64,000 nucleotides of DNA from Gemmatimonadaceae bacterium (GTDB taxonomy: Bacteria; Gemmatimonadota; Gemmatimonadetes; Gemmatimonadales; Gemmatimonadaceae): positions 78,831 to 142,830 of the forward strand of contig JADKJT010000016.1 of NCBI GenBank assembly GCA_016720905.1. Direction: 5' to 3'. This document shows, piece by piece, positions 18,321 through 28,229 of this stretch. Positions within the stretch are counted from its first letter, which is position 1, and each line of letters starts with the position of its first letter. The translations under genes and the position numbers were made by a program. The notes below the pieces were generated by a model. It made no database searches. It saw nothing but the letters and a program-made list of their open reading frames with translations, and was not told the origin of the DNA.

Positions 18321-20693
18321 TTACTGCGGGATGCCTGCGGTGCGCAGCAGGGCCTGGTAGCGCGGCAATGAACCCAGGGCGCGCTGGACCGTCGGGAATT
18401 GCAGGGCGGACAATCCACCCGGCGATCGAAGACGGATGGCGGTTTCGAACTCAGGCATCGCCCGATTGACCTCGCCGATGGCGGCGTAGAGCCATCCCTT
18501 ACGCGCTGCATCGAGTCCGGGATTGTATGAACGGATCGCGCCGATGGCTTGTATGACAGGGCGTTTCGACGCCGGTGTCGCGTTCATCGTCACGAGAGCC
18601 CTTCCGATCTCGGCCAATGGCGGCACCAGCTGGAACTCGCGGCCCATCGTGGCAAAATCGCGCTTCATACCGGCGATCTCGCCAAGCCAAATGTGCGCGA
18701 ACAGATACGTGGGACTGAGGGTCAGGGCAATGCGCTCGCTGGCCGCCGCGTCGTCGAGTCGCCCGCTGAAGGTGAGCGCCGTCGCATAGGTGTGTCGCAC
18801 ACCGGCCGACGCCGGCTCGAGTTGCACGGCACGCTCGGCTTCGGCCATGGCCTCGTCGTAGCGGCGCAGGGTCGACAGCAGCGCGCTACGCAGCGTGCGC
18901 GCCTGCGCGTTGTCGGGATCCAGGCGCAGCGCAACACCGAACTCGCGGTCGGCTTCGGCCCATCGCCAGCTGCCATCGGAGAGCACTGCGCCCAGCGAGA
19001 CACGGGCCTCGCTGAGCGTGCTGTCGAGCGCGATGGCGCGACGGGCCGCCGAGGCGGCCTTGGTGAATGCCACGGAGTCGGAGACTTTCGCCTGTGGGAA
19101 GTACGGCATGCTGGCGTAGGCGTCGGCGAGGCCGGCCCAGGCGCGCGCGTATGCTGAATCCCGCGTGACCGCCTGTGTGAAGAATGCGACCGCCTCGCGT
19201 ATTCCCTGTTCCGAGGACTTGGCCAAGCTGAACCGTCCCTGCAGGTACGCGTTGTGGGCCTCCGGATCGACGGTTTCCACGCGCTGAATCGCCTGCCGCT
19301 CGCCCGCGAGCAGCGTCAGGTTGAGCGCACTGGCCACCTGCTCGGCTATCTGCGCCTGCACCTTGAAGAGCTCGCCCGGCGCCAAGCCGGCGGTCATGCG
19401 ATCGGTCCAGAGCGGGGTGTCGGCGTCGGCGCGCACCAACTCCGGCGTGACACGGACTTGTCCGGTGCCATCGGCCAGCCGCTCGGTGCGCACGGTTCCC
19501 TCGAGCACGTACGTCACGCCCAGTTCCTTCGCGATCTCGCGCAGCGGTTTGGTCGATCCCTTATAGCTCAGTGACGTGGTGCGCGAGATCGTGCCGATCG
19601 AGGAGATCGTGGTGAGGCGCGAGGTAATCTCCTCGGTGAGGCCGTCGGCGAAGAACTCGTCTTCGGCCGAGCCGATATTGCGGAAGGGCAAAACGGCGAT
19701 GAGCGGCCGCTCGGCTGCCTTGCCTGACGTTGATGATCGCAGGCTGAACCAGATGCCGACGCCCGCCACGACAATCACCGCAGCGCCGACGAACCACACC
19801 ATGCGGCGGCGTGTGCCCCGCGTTGCCGTCGCGAGCGTGGGCGACGACCTATCGCCTGTCGTCGGTGCGCGCAGCGCGGCGATGAACTGCGCGGGCGTCT
19901 GGAAACGATCGGCCGGCGCCTTGGCCATCGCCCGCGCCAGTGCGACCGCGACGTGAGGCGGCGCGAGCGGTCGCAGCTGAGTCACTTCTGGCGGCGGAGT
20001 GACCAGGTGCTGGCGCATGAGACTTTCTTGCGTGGGTCCCGAGAACGGGGGCTGTCCGGCCAGCATCTCGTAGAGGACACACCCCAGCGCGTACACATCG
20101 CTGCGCCCGTCGAGTTCGCGCTCACCGGCGGCCTGTTCCGGGCTCATATACGCCGGCGAGCCCACGACAATTCCCGTGCCGGTCAGCGTGCTGCCGCGCA
20201 CTTCGGACAACGCGCGCGCGATGCCGAAGTCGGCTACCCGCGCCTGGTTACCCGAGAGCAGGATGTTGTCGGGCTTGATGTCGCGGTGTACGACACCCAG
20301 CGCATGCGCGTAGGTGAGCGCGTCGCCCACGGCGCGCGTGATGTCGAGCGCATCGTCGACTGGCAGTTGCCGTTCGCGCGATAACCGTTCGCGCAGTGAC
20401 TCGCCACGCACGAACGGCATCACGTAGTAGAGGATGCCATCAGCATTGCCGGAGTCGAGCAGCGGCAGTATGCCGGGATGGTCGAGGCGGGCCGTGACGG
20501 CGATCTCGCGCAGGAAACGGTCGGCGCCGAGTGCGCCAGCGACTTCGGCGCGGAGCACTTTGATGGCGACCTCGCGACCGTGTCGCAGGTCTTCGGCCAG
20601 GTACACGGTCGCCATGCCACCCGCGCCGATCTCGCGGATCACGCGGTAGCGGTCGGCGAGCGCCGATGTCAGTTGGCCGAGCGTGTCACCCAT
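18321..20693 (-). CDS. Membrane Ser/Thr protein kinase with TolB-like N-domain and TPR tail
   Basis: 790 residues from ATG 20693; upstream in-frame residues have no family character. Kinase domain about 10-280: glycine loop IGAGGMATVYLA, Lys in VAIKVL, catalytic VVHRDIKPDN, DFG in VADFGIARAL, and activation segment GSPAYMSPEQA. One membrane segment (VWFVGAAVIVVAGVGIWF, about 306-323). Outside it are a TolB amino-terminal/adenylate-cyclase-associated domain (IAVLPFRNIGS...FFADGLTEEITSRL) and TPR-like helices (about 480-740). This layout is common in Gemmatimonadota and Acidobacteriota. The ligand and phosphorylation targets are unknown. Confidence 0.93.
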   Translation of the reverse strand: MGDTLGQLTSALADRYRVIREIGAGGMATVYLAEDLRHGREVAIKVLRAEVAGALGADRFLREIAVTARLDHPGILPLLDSGNADGILYYVMPFVRGESLRERLSRERQLPVDDALDITRAVGDALTYAHALGVVHRDIKPDNILLSGNQARVADFGIARALSEVRGSTLTGTGIVVGSPAYMSPEQAAGERELDGRSDVYALGCVLYEMLAGQPPFSGPTQESLMRQHLVTPPPEVTQLRPLAPPHVAVALARAMAKAPADRFQTPAQFIAALRAPTTGDRSSPTLATATRGTRRRMVWFVGAAVIVVAGVGIWFSLRSSTSGKAAERPLIAVLPFRNIGSAEDEFFADGLTEEITSRLTTISSIGTISRTTSLSYKGSTKPLREIAKELGVTYVLEGTVRTERLADGTGQVRVTPELVRADADTPLWTDRMTAGLAPGELFKVQAQIAEQVASALNLTLLAGERQAIQRVETVDPEAHNAYLQGRFSLAKSSEQGIREAVAFFTQAVTRDSAYARAWAGLADAYASMPYFPQAKVSDSVAFTKAASAARRAIALDSTLSEARVSLGAVLSDGSWRWAEADREFGVALRLDPDNAQARTLRSALLSTLRRYDEAMAEAERAVQLEPASAGVRHTYATALTFSGRLDDAAASERIALTLSPTYLFAHIWLGEIAGMKRDFATMGREFQLVPPLAEIGRALVTMNATPASKRPVIQAIGAIRSYNPGLDAARKGWLYAAIGEVNRAMPEFETAIRLRSPGGLSALQFPTVQRALGSLPRYQALLRTAGIPQ

Positions 20694-20787
20694 GGGTGGG
20701 AAACTAACTCCGAGTACGGGGTCAGCGCTGCACGATGTGACGATGGAGTATGCCGCACGTGAAGGCGCCGCGGAATCGTACAGGCCA

Positions 20788-21510
20788 TCACGTCGATTCG
20801 TGGGGACGGGGTGTGATCGCCACCGGCTCATCGCTTACGACGCGCCCGTCGAGAATCCGCACTACGCGATCGCTCTCCGCCGCAATCGCCTCGTCGTGCG
20901 TGCTGATGAGAAACAATGTCCCGAGTTCGGCACACAGTTCCCGCATGAGCACGAGCACCTGCTCGCCCGTGTCCCGATCGAGATTGCCGGTGGGTTCGTC
21001 GGCGAGAACGATGTCGGGGGCATTCATCAGCGCGCGGGCAATCGCCACGCGTTGCTTTTGACCGCCGGACAGCTTGGTGGCGCGAAAGTGCATGCGATCG
21101 GCCAATCCCACTCGGCGCAACAGCTCCACGGCGCGCGCGCGGTCGGCGTCCGGGGTATGACTCCGTCGCGGGTACGACGGAAACAGCACATTCTCCAGCG
21201 CGGTGAAGTCTGGCAACAGATGGTGAAACTGGAACACGAAGCCAATGTGCAGATTGCGAAATCGCGTGACCGATTGCTCGTCGAGGGTGCTGAGTCGATT
21301 GCCCACCAGCTCCACTTCGCCACTGGTGGGTTTGAGCAGCGTGCCGAGAATGGCGAGCAAAGTGCTCTTGCCACTGCCGGACGGGCCCATAAGTGCCACG
21401 AATTCGCCGCGACGGAAGGTGAGGTCGATGCCCTTCAGGACCTTCGTTTCCTCTTCGCCATCCACGTACGTCTTGGTGAGATCCGAGAGACGCAGCACGA
21501 CGTCGGTCAT
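20788..21510 (-). CDS. ABC transporter ATP-binding protein (MacB/LolD type)
   Basis: 240 residues with Walker A GPSGSGKSTLLA (about 41-51), Q-loop FQFHHLLPDF, signature LSGGQKQRVAIARAL, Walker B IVLADEPTGNLD and the switch His in STHDEA. This is the MacB/LolD/FtsE group that powers FtsX-like permeases. It overlaps the permease gene by 4 bp and is the third gene of an adaptor-permease-ATPase operon. Confidence 0.95.
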   Translation of the reverse strand: MTDVVLRLSDLTKTYVDGEEETKVLKGIDLTFRRGEFVALMGPSGSGKSTLLAILGTLLKPTSGEVELVGNRLSTLDEQSVTRFRNLHIGFVFQFHHLLPDFTALENVLFPSYPRRSHTPDADRARAVELLRRVGLADRMHFRATKLSGGQKQRVAIARALMNAPDIVLADEPTGNLDRDTGEQVLVLMRELCAELGTLFLISTHDEAIAAESDRVVRILDGRVVSDEPVAITPRPHEST

Positions 21511-22721
21511 TGCTGGATGACCTCGACCGGGTCGACGCCGCTGGCGATGCGCGCCGGCAGCAGTGCCGCAATGGTGGAGGCGACTGTGGCGATCGAGACG
21601 GCAAGCCAGTATTCACCCAGTGCGGGATCCACCGGGAGGCCGAGCGAGCCATCAGCGCGCCGAGTGACGATGGTGATGAGGTTGGCGAATCCGTACCCGA
21701 GGCCCGCCCCAAGCAGTGAGCCGAACAGTCCGATGAAAAATCCCTGGAGCACGAAAATCCAGGTCACCGACGCACGCGAGACGCCCATGCTGCGCATGAT
21801 GCCGATTTCGGACTTGCGCCGGATGGCCGACAGCAGGAGCTGACTGGCGACCGCGATGATGATCAGCAACACGGCGAAGAACTTCACCAGATCGCCCGTG
21901 CTGCCCTGTGCGGTGAGCGCGTCCTGCAATCGCCCGTTCTCCTGGATCCAGTCCACGCCTTCGAGTCCGGTCAGGGCCGAGAGGCGTTCGGCCAGTGCCG
22001 GCGCCGCGAAGATGTCGGTGATCTTGAGTTCGATGCGAGTGACGGCGCCCACCACCTCGAACATGCTCTGCGCCGTGGCCAGATCGGTGAAGGCGAGTCG
22101 CTCGTTGGCCGAGGCGTTCTTCACGTCGAACACGCCGCGAATGAGGAGCGCCCGCTCGCGCCCACGATCGCTGCGAATGCGCAGGCGTTGGCCCGTCGTG
22201 ACGCCCAGCTGTTCGGCGATCTTCACGCCAATCAATACTTCGCCTGGTGCCAATGCTGACGTGCCACGCTCAATACCGGCCGCGATGTCAATCATGGCGC
22301 TTTCTTTGCCCGGCTCATAGCCGGTCACTTGCACCGGGAGGATCTTCTCACCGCGTTGGATGAACCCCGCGCCCGCCACGGATGCCGCGACGCTCACCAC
22401 GCCAGGGAGTCGTTCGACCGATTGAACAATGTCCCGCCACCCGTTGATGACCGCGCGTGGTTCGTTGCCACGCTGGACCGCCAGTAGCGTTCGGACGTCG
22501 GCGCGCTCGCGCAGTTGGCGCGGCAATCGCGGCGCCGGCTGCAGCCGTACATGAGCGATGTTGCCGATCACGTCGTTGGTGAGGCTGACCGCGAGGCCGT
22601 TGATCAGCGCGGCCATGAACGTGAACACGACAATCCCAACGGCGACGCCGGAAAATATCAGCAGTGTCTGCAATCGTCCGCTGCGGATATAGCGCAGCGC
22701 CACGCGAAGCTCAAAGGGCAT
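21507..22721 (-). CDS. ABC transporter permease (FtsX/MacB/LolC-like)
   Basis: 404 residues from ATG 22721, which overlaps the adaptor gene end by 11 bp; upstream in-frame residues belong to the adaptor reading. An N-terminal membrane segment (about 17-41) is followed by a periplasmic MacB-core-like domain (about 45-260) and three membrane segments in the C-terminal FtsX domain (FFAVLLIIIAVASQLLLSA, WIFVLQGFFIGLFGSLLGAGLGY, WLAVSIATVASTIAALLPA), with the conserved SEIGIMRSMGVSR loop. Likely exports a substrate or lipoprotein, or acts as a mechanotransmission permease. The cargo is unknown. Confidence 0.93.
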   Translation of the reverse strand: MPFELRVALRYIRSGRLQTLLIFSGVAVGIVVFTFMAALINGLAVSLTNDVIGNIAHVRLQPAPRLPRQLRERADVRTLLAVQRGNEPRAVINGWRDIVQSVERLPGVVSVAASVAGAGFIQRGEKILPVQVTGYEPGKESAMIDIAAGIERGTSALAPGEVLIGVKIAEQLGVTTGQRLRIRSDRGRERALLIRGVFDVKNASANERLAFTDLATAQSMFEVVGAVTRIELKITDIFAAPALAERLSALTGLEGVDWIQENGRLQDALTAQGSTGDLVKFFAVLLIIIAVASQLLLSAIRRKSEIGIMRSMGVSRASVTWIFVLQGFFIGLFGSLLGAGLGYGFANLITIVTRRADGSLGLPVDPALGEYWLAVSIATVASTIAALLPARIASGVDPVEVIQQ

Positions 22722-23790
22722 CGGGTCCCGGCTTGGTACGCACGACCAGGCCCGCCCGAACGAGCTTTGGCGAGAGCGCCATCGTATCACCCGGCTTGAT
22801 CCCGCCGGTCACGACAATGTGCGGTGACGGCCAGTCGATCACCTGGACCGGTTGTCGCACGATGGTATCGCGGCGCACCAGCATCACATACGGCTCGCCG
22901 CCGAGCCCCGCAACGGCGGCACGGGACACGGTGGTCGCTGCGGGATGCGTGGCAACAACCAGATTCACGTCCACCGAAAGCCCGGCTGGTAGCCGAGGCG
23001 CCACACCGACGAACGCCAACCGCACTGGCACGGCGCCGCTGGATTCACTCACCCGGCGGCCGATGGTGCTCACTCGCGCCGCGAGCTGCTGACGCTCGCC
23101 AGTGAGCGGCGAGACGGTCGCGTCGAGTCCTACGCGCAGTTCGCCGAGGTACTGCTCGTCGATCTCCACTGCAATCTCGGCGCCGGTGGCGGTGGCGAGC
23201 TCGTAGAGTACCGTTTGTGGTGTGACGTTCTGTCCTGGATCAACCGGACGAGCCAGCACATAGCCGTCGATGGGCGACACCAGCGTGAAGTCCCGCAAGC
23301 GGGATTCCGACTCGCTCACCAGGGCTTCGAGTTGACGCACCGTTTCGCGTGCGGTTTCGAGCGCGAACTTGGCAGTCTCCACGTCGCGCGGTGCTACGCC
23401 GCCGGAGGCAAGTAGGGTCTCCAGTCGCTTGTACTCGAGTTCGCGTTGCTGGACATCGAGACGGCGCGCGTTCACTTGCGAGCTGGCCTGACGGATGGCG
23501 GCGCGCGTCGTTTGCGCATCGAGCCGGGCCAGCACGTCGCCCCGTCGCACTGCGTCGCCTTCCTCATGCGTGAGTGAGAGAATGGTGCCGGCCACCAACG
23601 ACTGCACGCGATTGGCCAGGCGCGGGCGAACCCGGCCGGTCAGGGCCAATACGCGCACGGCATTCTCCGTGCGGGCCGTTGTGACTTCAACGAGGGGCGG
23701 CCGTGCGGCGAGGCGGCCATAGCCCGTATACAGCGCCCCGGCGATGGCCAGCAGGACGACCAGGGGCAGGAATCGGCGGAGCGTGCGCAT
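22711..23790 (-). CDS. Membrane-fusion (HlyD/MacA-like) adaptor of the ABC export system
   Basis: 359 residues. An N-terminal membrane anchor (about 7-24) is followed by a lipoyl/barrel-sandwich part (VAGTILSLTHEEGDAVRRGDVLARLD), a coiled-coil hairpin (about 95-165), the return lipoyl half (DFTLVSPIDGYVLARPVDPGQ), and beta-barrel and membrane-proximal domains. It is the first gene of adaptor-permease-ATPase, the order of DevBCA/MacAB-type exporters. No TolC-like outer membrane channel is encoded nearby. Confidence 0.92.
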   Translation of the reverse strand: MRTLRRFLPLVVLLAIAGALYTGYGRLAARPPLVEVTTARTENAVRVLALTGRVRPRLANRVQSLVAGTILSLTHEEGDAVRRGDVLARLDAQTTRAAIRQASSQVNARRLDVQQRELEYKRLETLLASGGVAPRDVETAKFALETARETVRQLEALVSESESRLRDFTLVSPIDGYVLARPVDPGQNVTPQTVLYELATATGAEIAVEIDEQYLGELRVGLDATVSPLTGERQQLAARVSTIGRRVSESSGAVPVRLAFVGVAPRLPAGLSVDVNLVVATHPAATTVSRAAVAGLGGEPYVMLVRRDTIVRQPVQVIDWPSPHIVVTGGIKPGDTMALSPKLVRAGLVVRTKPGPDAL

Positions 23791-24013
23791 CGAGAGGGGT
23801 TAAGGAGATCCGGCAGGGAGCTGAACGCTGCCGGACCTTCAAAGGATCCACAGTTCCGGGCGCAGACGCAATGTGACGTTTGCCCGGTACTCACTGGCCG
23901 AAGACGGGGCGGAACGATTGATTGGGTCGTTGGCGGAACGCGTACCGGCGCCTCCTCTCAGTTCGAGGGCAGGCGCCCGGCGGATGTCGTCCTCAAGCGG
24001 AGCTACCCAGCGC

Positions 24014-25639
24014 ATGCTCGTCACTCTCGTCTCCTTCTTGCTGCTGTTTTCCCCAGGTTTCGCACCGAGTCTGGATGCGTATGCACGGCAGCCGCTGGAT
24101 GTCGAGCACTACCGTTTCGCGCTCGCGCTTTCTGACAGCACCGATCGCATCGCCGGTGAGGCGACCGTGCGCATGCGAGTGTTGGCGCCGCTCGCCACGG
24201 TCTGGCTTGACTTGGCAACCGTCAGTTCGGCGCGGCAGGGACGCGGCATGACGGTGAGTTCGGTCACGCGGAACGGCACATCGCTGCGTTTTACGCATGC
24301 CGACGATCACCTGACCATGACGCTGGACAAGGCGGTGGCCGCGGGCGAAACCATCGAGCTCGTGGTGCGGTACGGGGGCATTCCTGCCGACGGGATGCAA
24401 ATCAAACCCAACCCGCATGGCGACCGCACGTTCTTCTCGGACGATTGGCCCAACAAGGCCCATCATTGGCTGCCAATGATCGACCACATCGCCGACAAGG
24501 CTACCATGGAAATGAACGTGGTCGCACCGGCGCACTATCAGGTGATCTCCAACGGACTCCGCATGGAGGAAACGGACCTGGCTGGCGGTATGCGCCGCAC
24601 CGTGTGGCGCGAGTCGGTCCCGATTGCCCCGTGGCTCTATGCGTTGGGGGTAGCGCGTTTCGCCGTGCAACATGTCGGCGACTACCACGGCGTGCCACTG
24701 GAGACGTGGGTGTTTGCGCAGGATCGCGACAAGGGCTTCTACGACTTCGCGGTGCCCACGAAGGATGTGCTGTCGTTCTACAGCGAGTTCGGGGGGCCGT
24801 ATTCGTACGAGAAGCTGGCCAATGTGCAGTCCAACTCGGTGAGCGGTGGCATGGAGTCGGCGTCAGCCATTTTCTACTCGGCGGGCAGTGTGTCCGGCAC
24901 GCGGTCGCTGCGGTGGCGCAACGTGGTCATCCACGAGATTGCGCACCAGTGGTTTGGCAACGCGGTCACGGAGAATGACTGGAACGACGTCTGGTTGAGC
25001 GAAGGATTCGCCACGTACTTCACGCTGTTGTTCATCGAACATGCGTACGGCCGCGACGAGTTCGCCGATGGACTGCGCAGTTCGCGCAAAACGGTGCTGG
25101 ACTTCTACGCCAAGACGCCCGACTACCGCGTGGTGCACGAAAACCTGTCGGACATGGCGCAGGTGACCACCGGCATGACGTACCAGAAGGGCAGCTGGAC
25201 GCTGCACATGCTGCGCCAACTGATGGGTGACGACAGGTTCTGGACCGGCATTCGCGACTACTACGCGCGCTTCCAGAACAAGAATGCCTCCACCACCGAT
25301 TTCCGTTTGGCCATGGAGCGCGCGTCGGGGCTCGATCTGCAGGCGTTCTTCCAGCAATGGCTGTATCGCGGTGGCGTGCCAGCGCTTGAAGGCACCTGGC
25401 AGTGGAATGCCACGGCGAAACAGCTGGTGGTGGAGGTGTCGCAGACACAAGCGGGCGAACCGTTTCGGTTGCCCGTGGAGATCGGGATGACGCTGCCGGG
25501 GGCACGCGTGCGAACAGAACGGTTCGAACTCACCGGGCGATCGGGACGGTTTACCGTCGCGATTGATCAGGAACCGACTGCCGTGGAACTCGATCCGCAC
25601 GTGCGACTCCTGATGGATGGTCGACTCACGCACCGGTAG
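24014..25639 (+). CDS. Exported M1 family zinc aminopeptidase-like peptidase
   Basis: 541 residues from ATG 24014 (ATG 23984 is an alternative). A signal peptide (LVTLVSFLLLFSPGFAPSLDAYA) leads to the M1 beta-saddle domain and the gluzincin catalytic domain with HEIAHQWFGN (HExxH), the third ligand in WLSEGFATYF, and the catalytic Tyr region (GMTYQKGSWTLHML). The substrate-anchoring GAMEN motif reads GGMES here, keeping the Glu that binds the peptide N-terminus. The usual C-terminal HEAT domain is shortened; a beta-sandwich (about 435-541) ends the protein. Predicted to act outside the cytoplasm on peptides. Confidence 0.93.
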   Translation: MLVTLVSFLLLFSPGFAPSLDAYARQPLDVEHYRFALALSDSTDRIAGEATVRMRVLAPLATVWLDLATVSSARQGRGMTVSSVTRNGTSLRFTHADDHLTMTLDKAVAAGETIELVVRYGGIPADGMQIKPNPHGDRTFFSDDWPNKAHHWLPMIDHIADKATMEMNVVAPAHYQVISNGLRMEETDLAGGMRRTVWRESVPIAPWLYALGVARFAVQHVGDYHGVPLETWVFAQDRDKGFYDFAVPTKDVLSFYSEFGGPYSYEKLANVQSNSVSGGMESASAIFYSAGSVSGTRSLRWRNVVIHEIAHQWFGNAVTENDWNDVWLSEGFATYFTLLFIEHAYGRDEFADGLRSSRKTVLDFYAKTPDYRVVHENLSDMAQVTTGMTYQKGSWTLHMLRQLMGDDRFWTGIRDYYARFQNKNASTTDFRLAMERASGLDLQAFFQQWLYRGGVPALEGTWQWNATAKQLVVEVSQTQAGEPFRLPVEIGMTLPGARVRTERFELTGRSGRFTVAIDQEPTAVELDPHVRLLMDGRLTHR

Positions 25640-25761
25640 CACCCCGCCGACGCAGGTGCGGGAACGACGGACAGGAGATCGGGGTTTCCCCGACACGGTA
25701 TTCCTGCGGCCAACGTAGCGATCAGACAGGGAATGTCCGTTCCGTCACTACGGAGGCAAAG

Positions 25762-26124
25762 ATGATTGCCGATCGCCGCTGGCCCCGAGGTTTGGTGATC
25801 GCCGGGCTTGTCGCCATGGTTCTGGGTGCCGTCGATCCCATGGAAGGGTCGATTGTCATCCTCGCCGGTTCTGCCCTCGCGGCACTTGGCAGTTCGTTAA
25901 CCCATAGTCGTCACGCGCCCATGTTGCTGTGGTCGTTCGCGCTGGTGCTCTTTGGCGTCGGCTCCATGTGGGTGTTCAGCTTCTTTGGCGGCTTCGGCGG
26001 CACGACGGGTACATCGAAATGGTGGATGGTGACCATCGTGCCATATCCGATTGGCTGGCTGCTCGGGCTGCTTGGCTGCTGGCGGCGCCTGCATGAGGCA
26101 CCGAACGTATCCACCGCTACGTGA
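25762..26124 (+). CDS. Small integral membrane protein, unknown function
   Basis: 120 residues with four hydrophobic segments (about 10-29, 31-46, 52-75, 88-107) and short charged loops. A strong ribosome binding site (GGAGG, 25750-25754) precedes the ATG. No motif that I recognise. It stands alone after the M1 peptidase gene. Confidence 0.7.
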   Translation: MIADRRWPRGLVIAGLVAMVLGAVDPMEGSIVILAGSALAALGSSLTHSRHAPMLLWSFALVLFGVGSMWVFSFFGGFGGTTGTSKWWMVTIVPYPIGWLLGLLGCWRRLHEAPNVSTAT

Positions 26125-26189
26125 TGGTCAGCGGGACCGCCGGGAGGGCCCTGGCGTAGCGAGTGGCGCGACTAGCGCGAGTGACTTGA

Positions 26190-26804
26190 GTCGGCGGCTA
26201 CGCGTCACGCCTGGACGACCCGTCGTGCGGCGGGAGTAGCGGCAATGGGGTGGAGTACGGCGCATACAGTTGGAATGCCACGACGGGTGCGTTCGCATTC
26301 GTGACTGGCCCCGTCGATTCGAACGGCGGGTGCGGCGTCTTCAACAGCATCTCAACGCCGCAGGCGGGATTGAGTGGCACGCTGGTGAAGAACGGCAACG
26401 TGCTGACGCTCACCGTCGCTGGTGGCACGATGGTGTTCACGGCGGTCACGTCCACGCCGAGCACGTTTCTTGGCAGCTTTCAGGTCGCCAACGAGCAGGA
26501 CGGTAGCGTGATTCTGCTCCAACCGGACAATACCTACCTGGTCGTTCATACGCAGGTGAACGGCGCTGGGAATACCGGCATTAGCCTGGGGTACGAGCGC
26601 GGCTGCTACACGGCGACCGGCGCAACGCTCACATTCAGCCTCTCGGCGTCCTGTCGGCCTGATGGGCTACCGGCGCTGGATCTCAATGGCAAAGCGGGCT
26701 TCTCAGACGGCGGGTTGGGCGTCCCGATTCCCTACGTCATCACCGGACCCAACACGATCACCTTCGGGGGAGACACGTTTCTGATACGCATCCTGCAGAA
26801 TTGA
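26190..26804 (+). pseudogene. 5'-truncated remnant of a secreted beta-rich protein
   Basis: The frame is open from 26190 after an in-frame stop at 26187, but no ATG or RBS is found before protein-like sequence begins (SSGNGVEYGAYSWNATTG). The only start is a GTG at 26250 in the middle of this sequence, giving 184 residues. The text reads like the interior and end of a larger Gly/Thr/Asn-rich secreted protein, with two Cys and ending GGDTFLIRILQN. The preceding 65 bp do not continue it in any frame. I interpret it as a gene remnant; a GTG-initiated short protein is the alternative. Confidence 0.5.
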
Positions 26805-26909
26805 GGAGCGTGGCCTCCAAACGGTCCGATCGCTCTGGACGGACGTTCGTAACCAACCGACTATTCAGGAGTCACCGCATCGGCCTGCGTCACCCCATCG
26901 GAGCACCTC

Positions 26910-28223
26910 ATGTCCAGCCGCCCAGCCCGACGTCAGTTCCTGTCGCAACTCGCCGCGTCCGGCGCGCTCGCGGCCGGCTTTGCGCCGACGTTTCGCTTCG
27001 ATCCGCCAAACGGGCTGCCTGACGATACGCCCTTTGCGCCAAACGCCGAGGATTCAGACGCCAAGGTCTTCGCCGCGGCGCGCAAGCAGTTTCTCTTCCC
27101 AACCAACGTTACGTACTGCAACACCGGCACGCTTGGCGCGTCCCCGCGTGAAGTGATGACGGCGCTCGTGGGTGGTCTGCAGAATCTGGAACGAGACCTC
27201 CCCGACTGGCCGTATTTTCAGGCCGATGGCGAGCCGCTGACCGGCTATCAGCAGCTGGCTGACTTTCGTGCCGAAGCGGGCGCGTTCATCAATGCACCGG
27301 TGGACGAGATTGCCTTCACGCAGAACGCAACGATGGGCATGAGCATGATTGCCAATGGACTTGACCTGGCGTCAGGTGACGAGGTGGTTACTACCGATCA
27401 GGAGCATTCCGGCGGCATTGGCGGCTGGCTGTTGCGCGGCAAGCGGCATGGGGTCGTGGTGAAACAGGTCCCCATGGAGGCCGCATTCGCGAAGGGGCCC
27501 GACGCGATTGTGCAGGCGTTCGCCGACGCCATCACGCCGCGCACGCGGGTGGTGATGTTCAGCCAGATCACGTCGGGGTTGGGCGTACGACTGCCCACAC
27601 GCGAATTGTGCACGCTGGCGCACGATCGCGGCGCCCTGGCCATTGTGGATGGCGCGCAGGCCATTGGTCAGGTCAAGGTGGACGTCAAGCAACTGGGATG
27701 CGACGCGTACGTAGCCAGCCCGCACAAGTGGCTGTTGGCCCCCAAGGGCACGGGCATTCTGTACATCACGCGGGCACTGCAGCCGCGGGTATGGAGCACG
27801 CTGGCCAGTGGCGGTTTTGACGACGACACCACCGGCGCGTTTCGCTTCATGCACTACGGCACGGGGAGTCTGCCCGTGATGCACGGCCTGCGCGCGGCCA
27901 TCAAGTTCATCAGTGCCATTGGTATTGACCGCATCGAGCGCTGGGACGGCATGCTGACCAAACGTTTGCGTGACGGATTGGCACGCATTCCGTTGGCGCG
28001 CGTGGCGTCACCCGGTGACGCCCGTCTGGCGGCCGGGATCACCACGTTCTCGTTCAACGGTCAGCCGGGGCGCGACCTGCAGAATGCCCTCTGGGAGCGG
28101 AAGATTCGCGTGCGGGCGCAGGGCGGGAGTCGAGGCGTGCGGCTATCCGCGCACCTGTACGTCAGTCCGGCCGATATCGATCGGGTGGTCGAGGTGACGG
28201 CGGCGATGAAGCGAATCGGGTAA
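26910..28223 (+). CDS. PLP-dependent aminotransferase class V-fold protein with Tat-like signal
   Basis: 437 residues. It begins MSSRPARRQFLSQLAASGALAAGF, a twin-arginine-type leader (RRQFL) with a weak hydrophobic core. Next is a class V aminotransferase/isopenicillin N epimerase-like fold: YCNTGTLGASPREV, FTQNATMGMSMIANGL, DQEHSGG (aromatic/phosphate region), IVDGAQAIGQVKVDV (PLP-binding Asp) and the PLP Lys in VASPHKWLLAPKGTG. Reaction unknown; family members act as cysteine desulfurases, epimerases or lyases. Export of a PLP enzyme through Tat is plausible, since Tat moves folded proteins. Confidence 0.88.
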   Translation: MSSRPARRQFLSQLAASGALAAGFAPTFRFDPPNGLPDDTPFAPNAEDSDAKVFAAARKQFLFPTNVTYCNTGTLGASPREVMTALVGGLQNLERDLPDWPYFQADGEPLTGYQQLADFRAEAGAFINAPVDEIAFTQNATMGMSMIANGLDLASGDEVVTTDQEHSGGIGGWLLRGKRHGVVVKQVPMEAAFAKGPDAIVQAFADAITPRTRVVMFSQITSGLGVRLPTRELCTLAHDRGALAIVDGAQAIGQVKVDVKQLGCDAYVASPHKWLLAPKGTGILYITRALQPRVWSTLASGGFDDDTTGAFRFMHYGTGSLPVMHGLRAAIKFISAIGIDRIERWDGMLTKRLRDGLARIPLARVASPGDARLAAGITTFSFNGQPGRDLQNALWERKIRVRAQGGSRGVRLSAHLYVSPADIDRVVEVTAAMKRIG

Positions 28224-28229
28224 GTATGG

